Part shown: piece by piece, positions 1 through 11,268 of the stretch
Layout: each line of letters begins with the position of its first letter
Position numbering within the stretch: position 1 is the stretch's first letter
Assembly: GCA_024291935.2 (NCBI GenBank)
Contig: CM044322.1
Coordinates: 21,327,405 to 21,391,404 of the forward strand
Direction of reading: 5' to 3'
Length of the DNA stretch: 64,000 bases
Source: Okapia johnstoni
Lineage: Eukaryota > Chordata > Mammalia > Artiodactyla > Giraffidae
Program-made: the position numbers and the translations under genes
Notes under the pieces: generated by a model
Told to the model about the DNA's origin: nothing
The model's input: only the letters and a program-made list of their open reading frames with translations
Databases searched by the model: none

Positions 1-668
1 CTCTCAAACTACCTTTTCCCAGAAACTTTATAAAAGAAAAAAAAAAACCCCTCTATTCTCTTTGTTTCAGTGCTTCTTCCTTGCAAATGCATTTACCTAG
101 TTAAGAACAGGAACATTTTTCTCAAAAGCCCTCACATTGCATATGGACATGACAACCTATACCAGAACCTCAAAATGTTGTGACTGGCTAAGGGGGAAAC
201 CTTGAAACCATGCTTCCACCAGAAATCTAGCCTAGTGTGGGCCAGAAGCAAGCTTAAAAGGATGTGCTTTCATTTAACTATGGATGCATTATTTTCATTT
301 TTAAAACGATCTCTTGAAGGATAGGTAAAGAACATATGAGTTCAGAAGAAGCTCCTTGTGTTTAAAAGTCCATCATGAAATGCCTTTTTCATCATTGCCT
401 CCAGGTGAAATATTCTTTCCATACACTGAGCTGTGTCTGCACATACATACATCTATACATACATGTATTCTCTCTCACACTCTCTATCCCCTCACCTGTT
501 TTATGTCTGTTTATTATTATCTATCTATCTATCATCTGTATCTCTCCCCCTCATTCATTCCCAGGTGATAAGTCTTAAGTCCTCCACAAGGAAACCCATC
601 ACCAGACAATGCTCACCAGAAACTTTCAAGTTCCCTTCCCAAGTACCACTGTTAGGTGGAAAGCTGGG

Positions 669-884
669 TGGTGGTTGGTGGTTTAATCGCTAAGTCGTGT
701 CTGACTCTTGTGACCCCATAGACTGTAGCCCGCCAGGCTCCTATGTCCATAGGATTTTCCAGGCAAGAATGCTGGAGTGGATTGCCATTTCCTTCTCCAG
801 GGTACCTTCCCGACTCAGGGATTGAACCTTGGTCTCCTGCACTGCAGGCAGATTCTTTACTAACTGAGCTACCAGGGAAGCCCA
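669..884 (-). mobile_element. Bov-tA SINE, antisense, near full length
   Basis: Antisense copy of the tRNA-Glu-derived ruminant SINE, ending in the hallmark 'accagggaagccc'. It is flanked by a 10-bp target-site duplication gaaagctggg (659-668 and 885-894), so it is a simple retroposition. Confidence 0.9.
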
Positions 885-2298
885 GAAAGCTGGGACTAGC
901 ATTTAATCAAAAAGCAAATTTTAAAATACTCTTATCCAGAGCAGGAGTGGTCCCTTTCTGTCATAGGAGAACGGATGTGAAGGGATCATCCCATCGGTCT
1001 GGCCATGCTGGATTCCACTCACGCAGTTGGGTCTAGGCTACATAGTGGAAGGAATGCCCAAGCAACCAGTCAAGTCAGGTCAAGGCCATGACCAACTTCT
1101 GGCCTAACCAGAAGGAAAAACTAAAGGAAAAAAACTTATGATAGCTGATGTGTCTTGGGAAAGAGGAGCACGAATTGAGGAGAGAAACAGAAAGCTTAGA
1201 AATTTCCAGTGCTTAACAAAGCCTCTGCATAAACTGTTTGGTATTATGTGAGACAGGACAGAGAAGAAAAGGCAAAGACGAGGTTACGAATAGCTCTCAG
1301 CCTATCCAGTTTGCACATGTGACCCAGGGGCTGATGTCTTCCTGTAACAGTGGGGCTCCTTTGTGGTGCAGATTATGTTTCTGCTGGAGGTAGTGAACCC
1401 CAGATGGCTCCTGTGCTGGCCTGAGAGGCCCCTGAATCTAGGCCATCTGTAGCTGCCCACACAGGAGGACCATCTTCAGGATCTTGATTTGTCAGACTGG
1501 CGATATTGACAAAGAAACAAACAAGCTCTATTCTGACTTCCAATTCTGCTAATTTTCCTAAACCAAGATGTGACTGGGTTGCCCAGTGCAAGACAGAGAA
1601 TATTGCAGTCCACATTACCTAAGCTGGAGTCAAAAGGCTCACATTTTCTTCCAACTACGGTGTTCAGTCTCCTGCCCTGCATCTGGCCTGATGCTATCCT
1701 TGGGCTCCAAAGTGGGTACTCTTTCCACAAAACTACTGTCGGCATAGTCTGTTCTGTAACCTATTCTTGGTGGGAGGACGAGCTCTTGCCACCACGAGCA
1801 GATGGAGCCTGAGGTGGAAATGATCGTTCTGTTTGACACTCCCTGTCCTCCCAGCTCTAGCCCTGGAAACCGAATGAGAGTTGAAGCTGTTTAGATGCCT
1901 CTGCTCCCCTGGCCCCAGAGACTGGTCCGGGTTCCTCATCTTATCTGACATATATCAAGCAGTTCTTCCACCGATTATATTTTACGTGGATGGGCAGTGT
2001 TTCTCTGTGGCCTGAGCTTGTAAAGACATGAACTGGAGCTACGAGAGGCCAAGTCTCCACCATGTGCATAAGCCAGTGTGAAAAAATGGTCCGATAGAGT
2101 GAGAAACAGAGAAGAGGGACAGTTATTAGGGCCTCTAGACCTGTTGCTGGGCATCCCCGTGGCAGCTTCCATCTGAGCTTGGAGATGTGTATGTATCTTG
2201 GGCTTACATGCAGAAAGCCTAATGCAAAGGCCTCTTCCTCTTTCAGTTGGTCTCAGGTAACTCAGCTCTAACTGTTTTCAGCACTCTTAGGTCTAGCG

Positions 2299-2541
2299 CT
2301 TCATCACTTAGGGATTCCCAGGTGCCTCAGTGGTAAAGAATCTGCCTGCCAATGCAGGAGAGTCAGGTGACTTGGGTTCGATCCCTGGGTCAAGAAGGTC
2401 CCCTGGAGGAGGAAATGGCAACCCACTCCAGTATTCTTGCTGGGAAAATCCCACGGACAGAGGAGCCTGGCAGGCTACAGTCTGTGGGGTTGCAAAGAGT
2501 TGGACATGACTGAGCGACTAAGCACACATACTTCATCACTT
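2299..2541 (+). mobile_element. Bov-tA SINE, sense, with 11-bp target duplication
   Basis: Sense Bov-tA: tRNA-like head 'gattcccaggtgcctcagtggtaaag', then the Bov-A body 'caacccactccagtattcttg'. It is bracketed by a perfect 11-bp direct repeat cttcatcactt at 2299-2309 and 2531-2541, a clear record of the insertion. Confidence 0.93.
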
Positions 2542-3267
2542 CACCCTGCCTTTTCCTAGGTGGCCCCCTGTGGCCTCTCCACTCACATGCATCAGGCTCC
2601 CCTCTGCTACCCCACCATGAACTGCCGACACCCAGCCCTCCCGGCGCCCAGGGTGAGTGATCTGCTGCTGCCAGGACCACTTAGCTTATCTGCTCCAGTC
2701 CCATTCCTCCTCCTTTTTACTCATTCCCTGCTATTTGTCTGGGCGTGCGTGTGTTTCTTCAGAAAGACTATAGATTCCTTTGAGAGCAAGAATCTCTTTA
2801 TGCCAGCTCCCGTTGCCTAGTATCACAGTTCACACACAATAGGCCCTCCATAAATATTTGCTAAATAAATCAAATAAGAATCCCCATCTCCCTGACAGAT
2901 CATCCCTGACTCATGGGAAGGAAATAAGTCAATTCTCTTTTCCTTCCTCACTGAAGCAATTTGCAGCCTCTGTGACTTCTCTTCCCCTCTCACAGGGCAC
3001 CCTTCTCCTCTCTGCATCTCAGGTCGGTGCTGTAGAGTCCCTGTGAAGCAGGGCCCAGGTGGGAGGTGGGAGCGGGGTTTGTCTCCCACACTCATCATTG
3101 GCTCCTCTCCAGACAACACAAATACATTTACAAGCTGGGTTAAAGCCTGGTGTGGTACTGTGTCTGCCTCTGAAGGGAAGACACTGCTTCCTCATTAAAA
3201 TTTTGGGAATCTCCTTTTTGTAGTATTTATATTGGATTCAGGTAACTAGTACGTTTCACTTATGTAA

Positions 3268-3535
3268 CAGATACTTGTATGGCACTCACTGAATGCTGGA
3301 CACCGTTCGGAACACTTTAATCATAGTAACTAGCTGCACCTCATGACAGCCTTGCCAGGTTGATAAGATTATTACTCTCAGCCTCATTTCACAGATGACG
3401 AAATGGGGACACAGAATGATTAAGGGACTTGGTCAAGGTCACACAGCAATTGATGGCTAAGCTGGAGTTGGAATAGGCAGGCTGGCTCCAGAACCCACAC
3501 CCTACCCACTGCGTCCTGCTGCCTGTCCCTGTGAC
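3268..3535 (+). repeat. MIR SINE, sense
   Basis: Ancient mammalian MIR, recognised by the core 'cctcatttcacagatgacgaaatgggg' and 'gacttggtcaaggtcacacagc'. Diverged and without visible target duplications. Confidence 0.75.
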
Positions 3536-4051
3536 CAGGGCGGGGTCCAGATGGCGCATCTGAGATGCCTTTCTTGACACTCAGGACTCTTGAGAGCAGG
3601 AAGTCTCTTTGAACTGACTACCTGACAGCATGTCAGTGTGCGCTTAATCAGTGTTTCTGGGCTCACTGATTCTTTACCGGTGGCTTTAACACAGGTTTAT
3701 TTACGTCATTCTTTGTAGCTAACTGTCCACACTGTCATCAATGCTAGTCTAAAATTTGGCTCCTCAAAATATATTTTCAAACAACAAAGGAATCATGCCA
3801 AGAATTAACTCTTAATTACACACTGTACCCATTTTGAGTACTAGAGATGACTTGAAGGCAAAACATGTGTTGTTTAAAATTATTCAACTGATAGTAAATA
3901 AAATATGATTTTGTCCAAAGGAGAGAGAAAGTTACAGGTCCCTTTTCTCTTTTTATTGCCCTCTCTAAGTATATAGGATCAGATGGGACATTTTTTTCTC
4001 CTAATTTTTAGTCTTTTTCTTAAATTATTTTTTAGCTGCTCTTAAGCCACA

Positions 4052-4372
4052 CTTCAGTTCAGTTCAGTCGCTCAGTCGTGTCTGCCTCTTTGCGACCCCG
4101 TGAATTGCAGCACGCCAGGCCGCTCTGTCCATCACCAACTCCCGGAGTCTACCCAAACCCATGTCCGTTGAGTTGGTGATGCCATCCAACCATCTCATCC
4201 TCTGTCGTCCCCTTCTCCTCCTGCCCCCAATCCCACCCAGCATTAGGGTCTTTTCCAATGAGTCAACTCTTCGCATGAGGTAGCCAAAGTATTGGAGTTT
4301 CAGCTTCAACATCAGTCCTTCCAATGAACACCCAGGATTGATATTGATCTCTTTTAGGATGGATTGATTGGA
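4052..4372 (-). mobile_element. BovB (RTE) LINE 3' end, antisense, 5'-truncated
   Basis: Antisense 3' end of BovB. On the minus strand 4324-4064 stays open and encodes the C-terminal part of the BovB ORF2 product ([20 protein letters not shown], then an arginine-rich [16 protein letters not shown]). The copy is a 5'-truncated fragment and lacks the reverse-transcriptase and endonuclease domains. Confidence 0.9.
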
Positions 4373-4610
4373 TCTTGTATAATCTTCTCTTAATTTACAT
4401 GGTAGTTATACACCTAGACAATTCATCTTATATTAAAACAGTACAAGTTGCTTTGTGCTTGTGGGTAAATGGAGTTAGCATCTAGGCTGAGATAGTAATA
4501 AGCAGGTTTTTACCTATGTAAATGTGAAGCAAGACATTCAAAAGTCTGCAGGGCCTGGGGGAATTTTTTGTCCTGCAGGGCTGTCCTGAACACTGCATTA
4601 TTCTAGCCTT

Positions 4611-4972
4611 CTAAATGCCTTCTAAAGAATTCGCCTGCAATGCAGGAGACCCTGGGTCAATTCCTGGATCAGGAGATCTGCTGAGTCAGAAAGATCTTGG
4701 GTCAGGAAGATCCACTGGAGAAGGGATTGGCTACCCACTCCATGGAGAAGGGATAGGCTACCCACTCCAGTATTCTTGGGCTTTCCTTATGGCTCAGCTG
4801 GTAAAGAATCTGCCTGCAATGTGGGAGACCTATCCCTGGGTTGGGAAGATCCCCTGGAGAAGGGATAGGCTTCCCACTCCAGTATTCTGACCTGGAGAAT
4901 TCCATGGACTGTATAGTCCATGGGGTTGCAAAAAGTCAGACACTACTGAGCGACTTTCACACACTAAATGCC
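4611..4972 (+). mobile_element. Dimeric Bov-tA SINE within one target duplication
   Basis: Two successive sense Bov-tA units. The first (4620-4780) is rearranged, with repeated 'ggagaaggga..ggctacccactcca' blocks; the second (4785-4963) has a complete head and body. A single 9-bp direct repeat, ctaaatgcc, flanks the whole unit at 4611-4619 and 4964-4972, suggesting it was inserted as one dimer. Confidence 0.85.
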
Positions 4973-5414
4973 AGTAATATCCTGTAGTCATTGTGTCATT
5001 AAAGGGCAACTGCCCTAAATTTTCCCTAAATGCCCTCTATTGTTCACACCATTGACAACAACTGGGTTAATTCCTAGTGTTGGATTTAGTCCCAAATAAT
5101 TATGTCGATTTATTCTCCCGACTTTCTGTAGTCCTTGAAAGCCAAAGGCATGTCTGCAGTAAAATCCTCAGTAGTTAGGTTATTGGGTTGGTATGATTGG
5201 TTAGGCATGGAGACTGTACATTCCGTGAGAGCAAGGGCCCAGTTCACTCTGTGAGTACCATACCTAGTATCCACACAAGGTTGGGCTTTATAAGTCTTGC
5301 TTGAAGGAGTAAATAATTTGGGAGTTGTACATCTGGGTTAGCAAAGAGATATATGCTATTGAAAAGAAATAGTTTTGGTAGTTTCAAGTATATGCGACAT
5401 CCAAATGCTAGGGT

Positions 5415-5513
5415 GCGTGTGTGTGCTTAGTTGCTTGGTGATTGAACACTTGTCTCTCAGTCTCCTGCATTTGGCAAGCAAATTCTTAACTACAAGCTCC
5501 ACCTGGGAAGCCC
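5415..5513 (-). mobile_element. Bov-tA fragment, antisense, internally deleted
   Basis: It has the Bov-A tail ('gtgtgcttagttgcttggtg') joined directly to the tRNA-like head ('gattgaacacttgtctctcagtctcctg ... cacctgggaagcccg'). The body that normally lies between is missing. Confidence 0.7.
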
Positions 5514-5533
5514 GTTCACTAGAGAGACTGGTG

Positions 5534-5738
5534 AAAAGAAAGTGTTAGTCGCTCCGTCATGTCTGACTCTTTGCAACCCTGTGGACTATTGCCCGCCAGG
5601 CTCCTCCGTCCACAGGATTTCCCAGGCAAGAATACTGGACTGGGTTGCCATTTCCTTCTCCGGGGGATTGTCCCAACCCAGGGATTGAGTCTCTCACATT
5701 GCAGGCAGATTCTTTACTGTCTGAGCCACCAGGGAAGG
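5534..5738 (-). mobile_element. Bov-tA SINE, antisense
   Basis: Antisense Bov-tA with complete body ('gactctttgcaaccctgtgg', 'caggcaagaatactgg') and head ending 'ccaccagggaag'. It is nearest upstream of exon a, about 700 bp before its acceptor. Confidence 0.9.
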
Positions 5739-5920
5739 TAGTTAAGTCTTATTCAAAAATACCATGGTTGTTTCTGGTTGAATGAATGATATTGTAATGA
5801 TTGAAACCATCTGGAACCTGTCAAAAACCCAGAACCTTCATGTCATTTTGAGGGAAAGGGAGCATGATGAGAACCCCATATTAGCTGTGGCTTTGGCCTA
5901 AAAGGTTTGCTTCATCTTCA

Positions 5921-6065
5921 CAGTGTCTATGAAGCCACTATTAACAATCCTATTTTTACAAGTGATAAAATTAGACTAACAAGGCAAATAATCACCCAAA
6001 GGCAAATGGCTGACTCAACAGCAGGACAGAATTTGAACCCAGAACTGTCTGATTCCGGAGGCTTT
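5921..6065 (+). repeat. MIR SINE fragment
   Basis: It has the MIR pattern 'aatcctatttttacaagtgataaaattagac' and 'cagcaggacagaatttgaacccagaactgtctgattcc'. Diverged. Confidence 0.65.
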
Positions 6066-6414
6066 GTCTTTCCAAGAAATCATACTCCCCCTCTTTCTTC
6101 AGTGAGACAAAGCTAAGGATCTATTAAATCTATATCTGAAAGGCCATAAATTCTGGCTATGACATTATTATAATTTTTCTCTCTATGGAGTTCCAGTTGT
6201 CATGTCTATTAAATTCCACTTTCCTGGTGGGTCAGTGATTTTTGGATTGATACTGTTCTTAACTGAGTTCCAGAATTCTGTGTCTTGTGAACTCACATGT
6301 AGTGGGATTCTTGAGAACCTGGACTAGGTCACCTCTGTCATTGAGTCTCCAGAACCTTGGTGTGGTACTAAGCACAGAGTGGACATTCGGGGAATGTTTG
6401 TTGATTGACTTTAA

Positions 6415-6513
<99 letters not shown>

Positions 6514-8766
6514 TAAGTGGTTGTCTAGGGACGTGCTTATGTATCTTGGCAAGCCCTACATCCCACTTCCCACTGAACTTTCTTTCCTAGTGGTAATTTA
6601 TAAAATGGGAAACACATGTAGTCATTCTACCCTCCCAGTAAGAGGAACGCTTGCCCCCCTTCATTCAGTGACAGCGTGGAGTGTGTGGAGGATGAATGGA
6701 TTCTGTTGAGGTCCTGGCTTCCTTCCTTGCCTGCTCTGGAACCCCCACTATTGGAACCCCCAGATTCCACACTTGTTAAACAGAACTGCATTGCATGCCA
6801 GCCTCTATTGTTGTGAAGAATACATGAGATAATGTGGGGAAAGCCCCCGGCAAGAAAACTGGCACCGAACAAGCAATTAATGTTAGTTTTTGCCTCTCCA
6901 TTTTGCATCTAATTTGCACCTTCCACATAAAGCCTTAAGTTGTTCAGAATGAACCCGTCCCACCTCTACCTCCATCCTTTCTCAGCCATACTTCATTATT
7001 ATTTTCTTTAATCTACCACCTTCCTCACCAAATTGAATGTTTCCAGTCTCTCCCAAATTTCTACCTACATACCTGGGAATGGTATGTATTAGACAAGTCA
7101 GCAGGCAGAGGAAGAATTTGGGTGCCAGCCATGAACTATGGGATTTTCATAAAGTCTAATTCACACCAGACCTTAGCTGGAACACAAGTCTATCTCCAGG
7201 CTAAGACTGTATCTTCCATTTATTCTGTCAGTCTATTTTTCACTTAACGTGCATCTGCTGAGTACCCAGTAAGTGCCAGAGATTGTGCTTGTGCTGGCCG
7301 TGTGGACACGAGTGCACCTCCCTTCATGAACAAGCCCTCTGGGAGAGGCATAAATAGTCCTGCCCAAGTGTCTGATGTCAGAGGAGGCAGTAAGCTAATG
7401 CATGGCATGTTAGAGGAATGACAAGCAAAGAGAAAACTTGCTTCCTGTTCACTGTACTCGAGAGTCTACAGAGTCTTGCCTATTCCCTGCTGCCTTTCCA
7501 AAGCCCTGCCCCAGCCCCCACTGTCAGCCAGTCCCAGTCTTGATGATAATCTTTCTCCTGTATTTGCCTTCTTGAGCTGGCTCCTCTGCCTCAGCTTCTC
7601 CTGCTCCTTCTCTCTGCCTGGGATGGACTGGGCTCGGCCACTGCCATGCTATCCTAAAGCACCTTTCTAGCTGGGAGTGCAGATTCGCAGAACCGCTTCC
7701 TCGCAGAGCCTTCCCTGCCCTTTTCTCTCCCGAGTGTCTCTCCTGGGACAGGCTGGGTCATATTAATGGCCTTGGCCGCAGGCGGCTTTTGAGGATTTGT
7801 GCTACAAGAGATGTCAGCTGTATTCCTTAGACTGACTTGAGCATTTAAACTTTCCAACGATGATTTATTATCGGGCAGACTTTTTTTTCCCTCCTTTTTA
7901 CCTACTGCTCGTCTGTTGGGACCTTTAAAGGGTGATGAAGATAAGGCAGATGGGGAGTCTGGTGGGGTTTGATCAACATGGATGAGTTCCCGCTCCCCTA
8001 AGTCAGAAACTAACACTTTGAAAAACTAGGGCCTCCATGAAATTGCTGTTAGAGAGGAATCTGCACAAAAATCGTGTTTCTACCCCCACAAGCCCCATCT
8101 GTTCAAGTTTGTTAGGTACCAACTGGATGTAATACCCACTTACGACAGAGGGAGTCAGTTGTGTGGTTTGACCCAGGGGTCAACTATCTCAGAAGTCAGT
8201 GGGTTAATCCATAAGTGATTAATCATTTTGATCCTTAACATGACAGTAACTAATCTCTCAGATGAGAACATTGGGTCATGATCTCCTTATTTCAGATACT
8301 TAGAATTTTAATCAGAACCTTCTGTGATCTGAGTAAACCAGCTACCATTGGCCACTCTGGAAAATTCTGTGACCTGGTCAGTGACTGCAGTTCCTTAAAG
8401 GAGCTGAATGGCTATTTACTTGGTGCTCTGTTCACTTATGATATAGAGTCTTGACATATAGACTGTATATACGATATAGAGTCTCGGTGGGACCAGGGCG
8501 TGAGTGTTTGTAAAAGCACCACGGTAATTCTAATCTGTACCTGGGATTGAGAAACACTGGCCTGAAGCTTCTCCAATCCATTGCATCAATCCACAGTGAC
8601 TTTCCACCTCCAAATTTGTATATATACTGACTTTAATATGTATGTCAATTATTTATTTCATGTTTATTTTTAACTTGTGTATTTGCTTCTTCAATGAAAT
8701 GGTTGTCTTCCTGAAGGGAGGGAAGTACCCATTATGGTTTTAAATATTTAATATCTATCGCACCAT

Positions 8767-8998
8767 TTTGAACAAGCATGTGTGTGCTCAGTTGCTCAGT
8801 TGTGTCCGATTCTTTGTGACCCCATGGACTGTAGCCTGCCAGGCTGCTCTGTCCCTGGAATTTTCCAGGCAAGAATACTGGGGTGGGTTGCCATTTCCTA
8901 CTCCAGGGGATCTTCCCAACCCAGAAATAGAAACCATGTTTCTTGCATCTCCTGTATTGGCAGGTGGATTCTTTACAACTGAGCCACCTGGGAAGCCC
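8767..8998 (-). mobile_element. Bov-tA SINE, antisense, first of an adjacent pair
   Basis: Antisense Bov-tA (body at 8778-8998, ending 'gccacctgggaagcc'). The flank tttgaacaag at 8767-8776 recurs as tttgaacatg at 8999-9008, a 10-bp target duplication with one mismatch. Confidence 0.88.
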
Positions 8999-9230
8999 TT
9001 TGAACATGTAGGTGATGGTTGAGTCACTAAGTCATGTCCAACTCTTGTGACCACATGGACTGTAGCCTACCAGGGTCCTCTGTCCATGGGATTCTCCAGT
9101 CAAAAATACTGGAGTGGGTTGCCATTTCCTTCTCCAGGGGATCTTCCTGACCCAGGAATTGAACCCAGGTCTTCTGCAATGCAGGCAGATTCTTTATCAA
9201 CTGAGCTGCAAGGGAAGCCCTTTGAACAAG
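8999..9230 (-). mobile_element. Bov-tA SINE, antisense, second of an adjacent pair
   Basis: A second antisense Bov-tA directly downstream (9019-9220). It is flanked by tttgaacatgtaggt (8999-9013) and tttgaacaagtaggt (9221-9235). Together with 8767-8776, three copies of the same target sequence separate two SINEs. Confidence 0.88.
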
Positions 9231-10547
9231 TAGGTTTTCAGTCAATATCTGTAGATGATCATTTCAAGTATTTCCTAATCAGATTGAGAAAAGACCTTGA
9301 AACCGAACCTTGGTAATCTGTAATCCCAAAGAACAGCTTGGGAGGGGTCCAAGCTAGACTCAAAGGGTCCAGGGGAACTGTGAACCTCCAGGATGAGTCT
9401 CCTCAGCCAACTCAGCCTGGTGCTGAAGATGGTCTTGCTATGGTATCTAGGATCACTCCATTCTACTAGACCCTCTGGTGGCAGGGGTGAGTACAGACCA
9501 AATTTCTCTCTCAAAGACTTTCCTCCGAAGTGTGTACTTGATCCCTTGGAATAAGACCTCCTTCTGGAATGGCCTGCTCTAGAAAAGGGTGCAGATGCCA
9601 GGCTAAGAGCAACTTTTCAGTTTTCCCACATTCTGTTTCATGCCAAGCCACAATGAGAGCACAGGCTTATTCTGTCCAGTGCTTTCTGGCAAACATTTGC
9701 TTCTGGACAGAAATTTCAAGTGCCAGTTCAACAAGGCCATGTGCAGGGCTCAGTCCACAGCTGAGCCATCAACTGTGCTGGTCACCACCAGCTGTCATGT
9801 CAGAAGGCCCAACCTGGGAAAGCATTCCAGATGTTCACCCAACTTCTGTTTGGTGGCTTTTTGAAGTCCTTCCTGCCAAATCCACATGGATGAGGGACAG
9901 ATGAGATTTTTAGAATGCAGCTTTTCTCTGACAGTTTGTTCTATATTTGAATTTTGGAGTCACTCAGTACATTTTTGCCGATAAAAGAAAACTTCAGAAT
10001 TTCATAGGCATGAGCCAACATGGGCTGGAAAGAGGCTGTGAGCAACACTTGAGAATCAGGCTATTGCCCATCTTTCCCACTTAAGGAGAGGTAACCTTGG
10101 GAGGTTGCTAAACTTTTTGAAATATTAGTCAATGCCTTGGTAGAATAGGAGCAAGTGACTAACCTCAGAGGGCAGCGGTGAGGATAAGTGACGTAGTTCT
10201 ACAGAGCACCTGCTTTATAAAGTTCTCAGTAAATGATTTTCTCTACCCACACCTGACTTTGCTTCACCTATAGAACTTCTTCACCTTGACCCTACCAGAG
10301 AGTGGAGGTTTTCTTGTTAACTTGGTACAGTGTCATGTTTCAGAAGATGCTGTGCATTGAGGAAGATCTTTATCCTATCAAATCCAGATCCATCTCGACC
10401 ATTAAATGTATTCAAACCCAGAGATTAACCCATATCCTGTTTTAAATGTACAAGAATTTCCACCACCACCTCTATCTTTAAATTGGGAAATTGGGATTAT
10501 ATCCAGTAGCAGCCTGTTCAAACTAAAGAACATAACTAAATCTCCTT

Positions 10548-10960
10548 GTTGATCAGTCAGTAAATATTTATGGGGTGACCTTCCTGGGTCAGAAATTATG
10601 TTTGGCAGTGGGGAATACAAAGATGACAAAGAACTGTCCTCTGCCATCCAAGAGAGAATGTTTGTATGAATGGTGATGGACATGTGAAAAGGTGGGTATA
10701 GATCAGCATCTCGGGGTGACAAGGCACCATGTGCAGAAGAGAGTCCCTTACTCAGCCTAAGAGTGTGAAGGCCCTGGAGAGCTTTCAGGAAGAGGTGGGG
10801 CCTTAACTGAGTCTTAAAATGAGTCTGGCAAAGGAGAGGAAAGAAAATTCAGAAAGAAGGAGTATTAAGAGCAAAGGCAAAGAGATGAGAAAATCAGGAC
10901 AACTTTAGGAGCCATAGTCCAGTTGCATTTTAGGAACAGAAAGTTTGAAGCGATTTTGGT
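10548..10960 (-). repeat. Ancient interspersed repeat, antisense L2-like
   Basis: It begins like an antisense L2 3' end (cagtaaatatttatggggtg...aatacaaagatgacaaagaac) and continues into the often linked 'gggccttaactgagtcttaaaatgag ... gcaaaggcaaagagatgag' sequence. Class assigned by eye only. Confidence 0.5.
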
Positions 10961-11025
10961 GAAAGAAGCCACTAGAGACTGACATCTTTGGAGATGTGGA
11001 CTGAGTTCTCTGGGTCTAAAGTAAA

Positions 11026-11175
11026 GGGCTAGTCACTGAGTCACATCACGCTCTTTATGACCCCACCAGGCTCTTTTGTGCATGGAATTCTCCAGGCAAG
11101 AATACTGGAGTGGGTTACCATGCCCTCCTCCAGGGGATCTTCCAACCCAGGGACTGAACCCAGGTCTCCTGCACA
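11026..11175 (-). mobile_element. Bov-tA SINE, antisense, truncated at its tRNA-like end
   Basis: Antisense Bov-tA body and part of the head ('caacccagggactgaaccca ggtctcctgc'). It then breaks off into a CA/TG-rich stretch, and the 'ccagggaagccc' end is missing. Confidence 0.85.
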
Positions 11176-11206
11176 CACGCACATACCCGCCACATGCCCT
11201 CCCCAA

Positions 11207-11228
11207 GTATATGTGTGTGTGTGTGTGT

Positions 11229-11267
<39 letters not shown>
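11207..11267 (+). repeat. (TG)n microsatellite
   Basis: About 28 TG units with two TA interruptions, next to the truncated Bov-tA. It is long enough to be polymorphic. Confidence 0.95.

Positions 11268-11268
<1 letters not shown>

Noticed and set aside
2311..2400. tRNA-like sequences (box A/B similarity) in many places
   Set aside because: These are heads of Bov-tA and CHR SINEs derived from tRNA, not functional tRNA genes; they continue into SINE bodies.
4064..4324. 86-codon minus-strand frame with arginine-rich core
   Set aside because: It is the C-terminus of the BovB LINE ORF2, a dead truncated retroposon, not a host gene.
8395..8435. Resemblance to miR-488, which lies in an ASTN1 intron in human
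   Set aside because: 'aatggctatttacttggtg' resembles part of the mature 3p sequence, but with mismatches and no matching 5p arm upstream. The real, highly conserved hairpin must lie in another intron.
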